DNA of 40,806 bases from Apostichopus parvimensis (taxonomy: Eukaryota; Echinodermata; Holothuroidea; Aspidochirotida; Stichopodidae), in the NCBI GenBank assembly GCA_000934455.1, contig KN883821.1, positions 58,346 through 99,151 on the forward strand, written 5' to 3'. Of this stretch, positions 12,701-24,700 are shown in pieces. Every line of letters starts with the position of its first letter. Position 1 is the first letter of the stretch. The position numbers and the translations under genes were made by a program. Under the pieces are notes generated by a model. The model did no database searches. It was not told the DNA's origin and saw only the letters and a list, made by a program, of their open reading frames with translations.

Positions 12701-15700
12701 TCTTATCCTATTTTTCTTTGATTTCTCAGCAAGCTTACCAACCCAATCACCATCTATCATCGCCACGACTACACGCAAGACTACGACCCTGCACCCCTCG
12801 TGCAAGGAAGGAGCCGAGTTCTATTGTGCCACCGAGGAGAGATGCATCGATGTCAAACTAGTCTGCGATTTTAAGATGGATTGCCTGGGAGGAAGTGATG
12901 AAGTTACTTGTGGTAAGAACCAATCAAATTATTTGACAAAAATCTATATTAAAATATAAATCAGAGATTTGATTGTACTTCTTTCCTCACCCATAAGCAA
13001 ATGAAAGAATCACCCAAGTCATTGTTATGTACTGTACTCTTCAAACTATGGAATAATTTGGTGTTCAATATGGCATTTTTTTTTCTATGTGGCATCTTAT
13101 TTGACTATTTTAGTTTCCGAAATTTACATTCTGTGTATTTAATTTCTTTCTTGACAATGAAGTGATAAATTAAGGAAAATGTATTAAACTGATATTCATT
13201 TATGGCCTATTTTCATTTGTACTTATGCTTGACAAGATCATCAAGCAGGCATACTGTATGATCTTATGTATGATATACTGTATGATCTTATGTATGATAT
13301 ACTGTATGATCTTATGTATGATATACTGTATGATCTTATGTATGATATACTGTATGATCTTATGTGTAATGTATGATCAGTTGTCTTCTGTTCATCATCA
13401 AACTATACAGTCGCCATCATTTTGTTACTTTTATTCTAAAGAACACCATTTTTGAGAAACACGCCTTTCCTTAAATTTCCTTTTTTACACAGCCAAGACT
13501 TTCTGTAATTTTGAGAGTGACATTTGCAACTTGGAGACATCTGAAGCCCAATCTCCATCAGTCAAGGACGATGATGATATAAACATCCTGCCTCTCTTCC
13601 AGTGGTTGAGAGAGCAGGCTAATGACCCCAACGCAGGCGACTTTGGACCCGGAGTGGACCACACATTAGGGACAGACTTGGGTAAGTTTGAAGGATTTCT
13701 GTTGTTAGTTTGTTGTTAGCATTCCGGGGCTTTTGCACAAAGTTTCAATAAACATCCAAATTTCTATATACCGGGCTTATATATATATATACCGGGTTTC
13801 ATGAAGTTTTCAGAGTTACTGTACAATACTGATCTTGACAAGCAAGAACACATATTATAGGCTCATATGTGACGTCCTTTCTGTTTTTCATTCAGCGACA
13901 GTAATCACAATAAGAAGCCCACAAAACTAATAATATCAAACAAGAGAATTGATTCAGTTTCTCTCTATTTTAGCATCATGAACCACACTGACAGACACAT
14001 TTAACAATAATACATATAAATGAAGAAGATATTCTATGCTGCTTTCAGGCAGCAATCTTGATATCTGTCAGTGCAATGAATCATAATCAGGCATACATTA
14101 ATCAACCTGTAATGTAATGTAAATATATTCTTAAAATGCGCATTACATCATGTAAAAACATCTCAACGCGTCGTACAACATATAAATTGCAAGCAATGAA
14201 ATAAAATGATCAAATTCAGTAAAAATTAGAAAAGTTAAACTCTCTGATACAAGAATAAGAATACTTCGTAAAATATTAATACATAAACAATTCTGATTAA
14301 AAATACTCTTCAAAGAGATGAGTCTTCAGTTTAGATTTAAAAGATAAAAATCGTCCACTGAGGTAAGTAAATGTGGAAGCTTATTCCATAGGCGTGGTGC
14401 ACAGGTCGAAATAGCACGTTCACCATAGAAATGATTACGTGTATTATTACCTGTAGCCAATTAAGAATGCATTCTGTAATTGTAACACGCATAGTCATTT
14501 GGGAATTACGTCAAAAGCATGATTAGTCGATCACATTTCAGTAGCATCAACTAATGTTTAGAAATATGTCATACAGTATATGTGCCAGCTCATACAAAAT
14601 CAACACAATATCTTGTAAATATCTATAAATTAGTCCATCTATAAATTAGTCCATCTATAAATTAGTCCATCTATAAATTAGTCCATATATAAAGTAGTCC
14701 ATCCACACCATTGCCAGATTTCTTGAAAGTACATGGTGCAGTGTCATTTACATAGTGAACACAAACAGGGATGTGCTCAAAACTATTTGAGTGTTGAGTG
14801 TCGATTTGTGGGGTAGTGTGATCCACATCCCGGGGGAGGGGTCTAAGGGGTAGGGGGTATCCCCCTTCTCTTTGTAAAGGGTTTGCAAATTGTAGTATGC
14901 TTAGATGGCAATTGGTGCTATCTTTCTCCTATTCTGGAGCTAACTTCTGTGCCAAGTATTTCACCCATATTGTGGTAATGGTAAAATTTGTTAAAGTCAT
15001 CATCATAAAAAGTGTTGGGATGGAAATGTTTAAATATTGTTTGTGCTGGGCGACATCCAAAACTGCTGGGTGCAGCCGCCCAGAGGGAACACATCCCCGC
15101 ACATATTCAGGTTACGCCGATGTAGAGTTTCCACATGTATACTACCACAAAGTAATCTGTTATATTAGTAATTATAATATTGTACAAACACATGGTTTTA
15201 AGTTTACCATGTCAAAGTTTATGTTTGCACTTTGAATTCTTTTTCCAGGTTGGTATCTTCATGTCGACAGTTCCCCCGGAGAATTTGGAAACATAGCAAG
15301 GGTGCACACACCTACTATATCACAGACTGGACCTGGCTGCTACATGCAGTTTTACTATCACATGTACGGTCCCGATCAAGACTCTCTTCAAGTCTACTCG
15401 GAGGTCGACGGCGAACAGAAGATATTGTGGTACAGAGTCGGTGGGACGAGCACGAACAAATGGAAAACGGAGGTCATCAACATTGGAGTGATGGAGAATT
15501 TTAAGGTGAAAGCAGTTATTATGACCATGCAGTGTACATTCCTGGTTTATCAACTGACAGATCTTTCTATTCCTTCATTCCTCCACCCACTGCTAACCCA
15601 TTACTTTATTTAACAATTAGTTGATTTTATCAGAGGCCTTTACAGGGTTTAGGTGAGAATTCAAAGAAAAGCCTTCATAAAAGGTGTTATTTCCTTATGT

Positions 15701-18700
15701 CATGACTTAATTTTATTACATTCTTAAAACTAGGATACGATAGTATTTGTGCTTTATGCTAATTAATATTTGCTAGTATGACTTTATTATGTGTGTATTA
15801 AGTATAGTGCATACATGCTGTACATAGTGAGGCATTTAAAACATTTCAAGTAATCTATTTTACTAGTTGAAACCACCATCTTGGTACACATCTGTTTTGG
15901 ACTATATGCGTTTTAGTATTTAGTATCTTTTAGTACGGGTGTGTTTTATATTGTTGCTTTTGCCTTTTACATTTTTTGCCTTATTGGTTCTATATATTTA
16001 ATAGTTTGGTTTTTGTTACTATTTGTTTTTCGATTTTACATTTGTAAAGCGCTTTGAGCAGCTTTGCTGATTATGCGCTATATAACTATTACTTATTATT
16101 GTGATTATCTTACTGTACTGTAATTCCTTCTGCAATTGATCAAATGTTTTTTTTTTTGTCTCATCTTGACCATGCAATTGAATTGTTTAGATGGGAATCC
16201 GGGCCGTGAGAGGCATATCATTCCGGGGCGATGTGTCTGTCGATGACATCGCCTTTGTAGACTGCGCTCCACCAGGTGAGACCATCAGTTTATTACAAAC
16301 TAGAGACAATTCTGAACAGGTATCTAGTCATCACTGCATAGGAATAATGAGGTGTAAATCCTTTGCCAAAGAAGATCAGTTTTAATCTTTCTTGGATACA
16401 TGTTAACATATGAGAGTATTTTAATGCACAGAATTATGCCTTTAAATGTGATTTTTATTCAGTAATGTGATTTGATTAAATCTCAACTGAGTCCTTTATG
16501 TTTTCAAAATATGTGAAATGTGACATTTTTCTCAATGGTGGAATTGGGAGACAACAATATGTACTCCATTAGAAAGAAACCTACCATTATAAAAACTACT
16601 GAGTTTTTAAATACACAAACATGGTTTATTGATGTGTGTAACTAGTTAGATGCCTTATTTACATATGAGATGACCCTTGTACCTTATCCAGCCATCCAAT
16701 CCTTTATTTTTCAATATTCTCATCACTTAATGTGAGTTTTCATAACAGTATTCAAGAACATGGAGATCATGTAAGTTTGATTGATTGAAAGCTCGTTGTT
16801 ATAAAGGTTGAATTGAGAAATACAGGTGGAGAGGGCTTTTAATACTCTGTGATGTGATAAGGTTAAATAAATTCAAAAATGAAACTGGCTTAAATTCATT
16901 ATGACTTGATAACTACAAGAATATGCTAATTTTATGAGACTGCACCTAAATGAATTCGTAGATCACCCTCCCCCACCCCCTTGCAAGTGCATGACCATAA
17001 GGAATATGTCCATTCGTGATATCAAAATCATATCATGCATATGTCTTCACCTTGGCAGTCTTAACTGGAGAACCTTGCGGTTTGAACGAGTTCACCTGCA
17101 ACTCTGGGTATTGCATCCCAATGGACAAAGTCTGTAACTATGACAACGACTGTGGAGACAACTCAGATGAAGCTAATTGTGGTATGTTGAAAACATTTCA
17201 AGCCTTAATTTTACTTGTCCCCATTTCTTGAGATAGTTTTGTGGACTTTTCACCAGAATTTGCAAGATTCGTACCTCAAGAAGGAGGAGGAGCAAATGCC
17301 TACTTACCATTAAAAAATATCCATTGAGCTCCTGACCACTGTCGTGAATTAGAGAGAGGATATCTCTATAAATATTTGCTTAATTGCTGACATATTTGGT
17401 GCCTGGGTTGGGTTTGTTTTGTAGTAGGGAACATTTATAATATATAAGTTATCAAACAGCTACTGTACTGTAGCTTATCTATTATCCCCTTTTACACCAC
17501 TATCGATCCTTATCATTCTGGTTTCCGCCTTTCCACCCTCCCATATAGCGTACTTTCCTGCATGCCCTACGTTAATGGGGCACACCTCCAACCCGACCAT
17601 ATATACCTAAGCAGTCGGGTTCAAATATATTAGATACACCGCCTGAAGAATTCTCCACTCCATATGGACTACTAGCTAACTTAATCGCCCTTTAGTTTCA
17701 TGATTTCACATTCGCTTTGGCCTGTGTGAACATTCCACTACAAAGCATCAAGATCCTTAGTAGCCAGTTAGTTGCACAATTAAAGGATTGGTTCAGTTGT
17801 CATACATGTTTATGCTATATGAAAGACGACAATAAAAGAAACACAATGGTGAAAAAACTGTTCAAATATCTTTTTCGGTTAAAGAGATATTGAAGTGTAA
17901 AGTTTTTTCAGATTGTATAGAAACTGCTGAATTCTGACAAGCTGTGATGTCACATCCTCACATTCCTGAAAAGTCTTTGTTTTTTTTCTAAATATTTTGT
18001 GAGATTTCATGACTTTCAACCAAAAGATATGTCAGGAGATCTCATATTTGTCAAAGGAAGTATTTGAGATTAAACATCTGAAGAATTTTTGATTATATTA
18101 TTTTCAAATGTGTTAAAAAATGTAAATAATTTTTAAAGAAATATATTCACACATGTTAAGGAAGTGAGGATGTGACGTCACACCCTCACAGTAAGTCTTT
18201 CTACACCAGTCATTTTCAAAGAATTTTGATATCTTCAAAGTGTCATATCTCCTTAACAGAGCATGCTATTATGGTAGTTTCTTCACTGTTCTTTTTGTCT
18301 TTTGTGCTCTTCCATACAAAATAGACATGTCAAACACCTGAACCAATCCTTTAAGCTTCACAATTTATTCACACTGCATTGATTCAACACAATAGATCTA
18401 AGCAGATGGAGCTGGAGATTTGATCTTGTGGTCAGAAGTGAGAAAAATCATGTAATTAACTGTTTAATAATTAACTGCCAGAGTGGGAGATAAGAGGGGG
18501 GTATTTATGTAACCTAGCTTGGCTAACTTATTGCCCCAGAGATCGTAGGGACCAAAATTTGCTATGCTACCCTACCCTACCCTATTCCATCATTGGCTCA
18601 CATTCACTGATAATCTTCAAAACTATAAATGTCCAATTCTGTATATCATCATTTTCTTCTTTACAGTAAAAGAAATTTCCATTCAAATTTTCTTAAATAC

Positions 18701-21700
18701 ACTTTTGTCTCCTATTGATAATCTTTCAGCAAGCTACCCTGCTCGATGTAATTTTGAATTAGATACCTGTGATTGGGTACAGAGCGCTATGGATGAGTTT
18801 GATTGGACACTGAGATCTGGTCTGTCAGCCAATCCTGGGACTGGACCAGTCAGTGACCACACCCAGGATTCTTCTGCAGGTACGAAATTTGTCTCTTTTG
18901 TTATGCTGCCAGTTCATAGCACATCTCAGAATTGTAAGTCATATAAATCATTGATCTTAGACTTACACAAAATTCTTGATTTTTGACAGAAGAATAGCTT
19001 TTTGTGACAATGGGAGGTATGAAGCAGTCTTTTGTTAAATCATGCCGGCTCCTGTTTGTCACTCAGCAGTTATTCATTATTATATCATTATAGGCAATGT
19101 ATATATTGGTGTTCTTCCCAACACCAAAGTTTTTTATGGATCGACCTCTTGTTATGACTTTACTAGGCGGTTACCGAAACACTGTTAGTGAAATTGTTGT
19201 TGAGGGTATCTTAGTTTGGGAGGGGGGGGGGGGGGGGGGGTGGGGGGAGGGTTTAGAAAAGTTTGAATATAAGCATCCCCTCTCCAATTTACTTCCATCA
19301 GTATCCTTTCCTTCTTTAAACTTTCATCCAGATTTCATGATTACCATAAACTCCTGTTTTTTTTCTTTATTTGGTTCTACCAGGTCATTACCTTTACACA
19401 GAAGTCTTTCCACCTCGTAAAGCTGGAGACCGGGCGAGCATCGTCAGCCCTACGGTGTCTGCAGCCTCATCAGGTTGCCAGGTGGGTTCTAACGATACCT
19501 ATAGGAATATAATTCATTCATACAATTTATATGATACAAATATCATATTTATAAAAACATTAGCGCTCTAGTAGGAATTATGGGTCAGCATTTGAAATTA
19601 GATCATATTCGTACATGCAGAGCATTTGTGTTTGTTGCTGTTTTTTGTTTTGCATGTACAATAACATTACAGTAATGAGAGCTAGTTTAGAGAAGTTCTC
19701 TTGATAAAAGTTTTGGTCAATATGTTTTCCTCATTAGTCTGTACCAACAGCTCAGTTTATAAAATGTGTGAACTATTTGGGGTATGTATACTCACAAAGC
19801 CATAGGTTTAATACAATATGAATAATTACCTCAGATGCTTTCGTTGCCATAAACTTCCGTTTCAGTCTCGAGAAATTCTTGTTGTAATATTAAAAAGGAA
19901 AGCAGATTAAAAGTGTGAAATATCTGTTGATAATACCACTTATAAGTTACCGCTTGTTCTTAATTCTGTTTAATATCCAAAATACCAAACTTTTACTAAA
20001 AAAATTATTATTTATGTTAGGAATTGTAGTTACATTTCATTTCATCAGTAGGGATCCTCCCAGCCTTGATGTATTCGGCATAGATATTATACTCTAGACA
20101 TATCAAAGCTATTACATGCAACATCTCAAAATGTGTCATTTTATTCTTGAAAAGTATTATTAATTTTTCCTTTAGGTTTGAAATGATTTGAAATATTCTA
20201 GTTGTATGTACACCAACAGTTGATCCTTCATGATAGTCGTGTGTCAGCTAATGCAAAATTCTCAGTGTATGGCAATGTGTTCATCAATACATTCCACAAA
20301 AGCAGTACCATTTGGCATTTAATATATAGGGTCACAGCTCATGTGTTCTCTGACGTGGAAATTATAACCAGTGGCAATGATGGAGTTGTTCAGTCATCCC
20401 CTGTGCCCTCAGTTGCCTCCAGATTTGACAAATGTATGAAATGCTAAACCATAATACCGTGTGTTGCCGAGACTAAGTTCCTTGGCCAGACCAGTGCTGA
20501 ATACCTTCAGAGCTGCTGCAAGGTCCCTAACTTTAATGGAGTAGTTTCATCGTGCCTTAATGTTTCAGACCCTCAGAAATTAACACAAGACTTCAATCCT
20601 TTCCCATTTACAATGACAGTTGAGATTCTGGTACCATATGGATGGTGATGACATTGGTTCCCTGCAGGCCTTCATGGTGACCTCATTCCTGTCAGATCTG
20701 TCCTCCTATAAGATGTTGGTGGACGTCCTCAACGGGGAGCAAGGAGATTGGTGGCAGCTCAGGGAAGTCACTCTGCCTAATTCTGCCAGTAACTATGCCG
20801 TAAGTTATAAAAAGCAAGCATTCTTTTGGTCTTTTTATGTTTCTTTCACATGTGGCAACGGACCACATTTTTATTTCAATTAAGAGAAGCACAGTTATTC
20901 TTTAGCAATATTTGGCTTTATAAAATAAGTTATTATGGGTTGTGCTTCAATATTTGCAGTAACAATACTGTTGGAAGATATGCAGGCAACAGATTTACCA
21001 GACCAAGTAAAAGTGTTTCGATACGTCATGATATTTTTATTTGGTAAAATAATTTGGAAGCAATTTCATAAATGGTAATGTTGGCAAATGCATGTCAAGA
21101 TATCTTAAATGTGTCTATTGAGATATTTTGAAAATTTAAACATATCAAAGAGCTGAATAATTTTAAAAGTTCTCACATATTCTATAGATACTACAGGAAT
21201 GTTAAATTTGTCATGCAAAACAATTTGTCTTTACTAAAATTATTCTTATACTCTGGAAAACACGAATTATTTCTTTAGAAACCATGAATTAAGACTGGAT
21301 ATTATGGAGCATATTTTTATGTTTTGTCAGATTTAGGATTCTTTTCTATATTTAGTGAGAGTGCGGAGGGAATTTAAGGCTATTAAATAACTTACCCCTT
21401 TCCTATTTTTGCCGCCCGATTACAAGAAATTTACAGTGCAGGTTTATTTTTAAAATATTTAACACTAATAAAATGGTCTTGTGTTATCATCTACATGTGG
21501 CAATGTTGTTCCACTGAAGAGAATGCTAGCTAACTTGGATTTTAGATTATGAAGGCATGTATTGAATCATAAGCAGCTGCTTGCTTTAAATAGCTTTACA
21601 TGTAACATAAACTACAATGCAATAATGTAAGGACATATTATCATCGCTATGGAAGTATACACTGATCGTTTGTCAAAATTACAAAAATTCAGTTATTCTC

Positions 21701-24700
21701 TGTTGGTATGCACCATTAAAGACAGACAGTAACATTTTGGTTTTCGTATAACCTCATTGAGGGGAAAGATTGTTGGTGTGAGACCAGACCTTGAGAATTG
21801 GGTAATCAATCTAGAATTGTGTTTAGTATTGTTATAACAAAACAGATAATTCTAGAATTGTGTTTGGTATTGTTATAACTAAAACAGATAATTCTAGAAT
21901 TGTGTTTGGTATTGTTATTACAAATCAGATAATTCTAGAATTGTGTTTGGTATTGTTATAACTAAAACAGATAATTCTAGAATTGTGTTTGGTATTGTTA
22001 TTACAAATCAGATAATTCTAGAATTGTGTTTGATATTGTCATAACAAAAACAGATAATTCTAGAATTGTGTTTGGTATTGTCATAACAAAAACAGATAAT
22101 TCTAGACTTCTGTTTGGTATAGTTATAACAAAACAGATAATTCTAGTATTGTGTTTGGTATTGTCATAACAAAACAGATAATTCTAGACTTCTGTTAGAT
22201 ATAGTTATAACAAAACAGATAATTCTAGAATTGTGTTTGGTATTGTCATAACAAAAACAGATAATTCTAGAATTGTGTTTGGTATAGTTATAACAAAACA
22301 GATAATTCTAGAATTGTGTTTGGTATGGTTATAACAAAACAGATAATTCTAGAATTGTGTTTGGTATGGTTATAACAAAACAGATAATTCTAGAATTGTG
22401 TTTGGTATTGTTATAACAAAACAGATAACTCTAGAATTTTGTTTGGTATTCTTATAACAAAACAGATACTTCTAGAATTGTGTTTGGTATTGTCATAACA
22501 AAAACAGATAATTCTAGACTTCTGTTTGGTATAGTTATAACAAAACAGATAATTCTAGACTTCTGTTAGATAGTTATAACAAAACAGATAATTCTAGAAT
22601 TGTGTTTGGTATGGTTATAACAAAACAGATAATTCTAGAATTGTGTTTGGTATTGTTATAACAAAACAGATAACTCTAGAATTTTGTTTGGTATTCTTAT
22701 AACAAAACAGATACTTCTAGAATTGTGTTTGGTATTCTTATAACAAAACAAATAATTCTAGAAGTGTGTTTGGTATTGCTATAACAACACAGATAATTCT
22801 AGAATTGTGTTTGGTACGTATTGTTATAACAGACGGATAATTCTAGAATTGTGTTTGGTATTGTTATAACAAAACAGATAATTCTAGACTTGTGTTTGAT
22901 ATTGTTATAACAAAATGGATAATTCTAGAATCGTGTTTGGTATTGTTATAATAAAACAGATAATTCTAGAATTGTGTTTGGTATTGTTATAATAAAACAG
23001 ATAATTCTAGAATTGTGTTTGGTATTGTTATAACAAACCAGATAATTCTAGAATCATGTTTGGTATGGTTGTAACAAAACAGATAGTTCTAGAAATACTG
23101 GTGATGTCAGACCAGACCTGGAGAATTGGGTAATTAATCTAGAATTGCGTTTGGTATTGTTATAACAAAACAGATAATTCTATAATTGTGTTTGGTATTG
23201 TTATAACAAAACAGATAATTCTAGAATTGTGTTTGGTATTGTTATAACAAACCAGATTACTCTAGAAGCTGTAACTGGAGATGGCATCCAAGGAGAGATA
23301 TCTGTGGACGATGTTTCTTTATCGCCTTCCTGTATTCTTGGAGGATCTGTTCCAGGGTCTCCATTGGACAGTGATGACACCCAGCAGTATTGCTCAGATG
23401 GGAGACTGGCATGCTCTAATGGGGTAGGATGCTATCCTCTCACAAGGAAGTGTGACTTTGTACAGGATTGTAGCGATGGTTCAGATGAGACCGAATGTGG
23501 TAAGTCTGTTTATGATTAAACTTAGGTTTACAAAGAAGTGGAGGGGAAGGGTTGTTGGGGTGGCATTGGTACAATCATTGCAGCCAGGCTACATAGGTCA
23601 CTCTTTTGTACACAATGGGCACTGCTGGTCTGCAGAGACGACCTTAATTCTTTGATATTGTTTTATCCTTCTCATAATTCTTATATTTCTACTCATCAGG
23701 GACATCTTGTGACTTTGAGTCCGGTAGATGTGGCTGGAAGAATTCAGCCAAGGACACCTTAAACTGGATCCGAGAAAACGGGGATCAAACAGACAGGATC
23801 AAGACAGGACCTACAACTGATCACACCACAGAAACGGAGCTAGGTTATATCACAAATTAAACATCTTGTTAATCCCTTTAAAACAGGGGTGGGCAACTTA
23901 CGGCCCGCGGGCCACATGCGGCCCGCCAGTGATTTTTTTGCGGCCCGTGAGATGTCTCAAGACAAAGAAAAAATCAATCTTTTTTACATCATCACAAAAA
24001 ACGAGCTAGCTGCTTAGAATTTATCGGCACTAATGATGCTGTCAGGTAGGCCTATTATCCCCATTAATTATATCAATTGTACTGTATTGACATTATGTTT
24101 TTGTGAATACAGATTAAGTACACACACCTATTGCTTGAAAGTCCTCGGAATCAAAGGTTTGAAATCAACAGCAGTTCGTTGGTTAGTTGTGGCCCAGTTA
24201 ATTTTTCACTCCTTATATCTGGACCATTCATTCAAAAAGGTTGCCCACCCCTGCTTTAAAACAATTTGAAATAAAAAAAGGGAAATTTTTTGCCTAGAAT
24301 GGGATTTGAACCAGTCACCTTAGGATTTAAAAACAGGATGGAATATTTGTTCACAATAACAATGTTCAAATCCCAGTAAAAAAAGTCATGGCTGCCAAAG
24401 AGGGAAACCTGTTTTTTATAAATTCACTCCTCAAAATAGGCATTTGTTGGCATGCAAGAGTACTCAGAAATCACAATGGCATACAACATGAATATTTCTA
24501 GTGAGCTATTGTGCATTTTCTTCTGTTTTTCTTAATATCCTCTTAAAAACTAAATTAACATAATCTATTCATATAGAAACATATTGATTCTGCTTTTGGG
24601 GGAAAGGTTTCATCCTTCGTAGACTGATCGCAAGGGTTATTATATTTATTGAAAAACAATCAGGAAAATGAATCTGGTTGGATTTCAGTACTAAAATATA

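Noticed and set aside
13225-13455. 76-codon frame with repeated CMIYCMIL text
   Set aside because: It is a translation of the 24-bp tandem repeat.
20202-20447. 81-codon frame in intron 19
   Set aside because: Falls between two phase-compatible MAM exons and shows no domain features.
21805-23255. CRISPR-like array of spaced repeats
   Set aside because: Units are contiguous 41-bp tandem copies without unique spacers, in an animal intron.
24290-24380. A further tRNA-derived SINE (GGGATTTGAACCAGTCACCT resembles an inverted B box)
   Set aside because: Only the B-box-like part is visible; no A box or shared body could be found.
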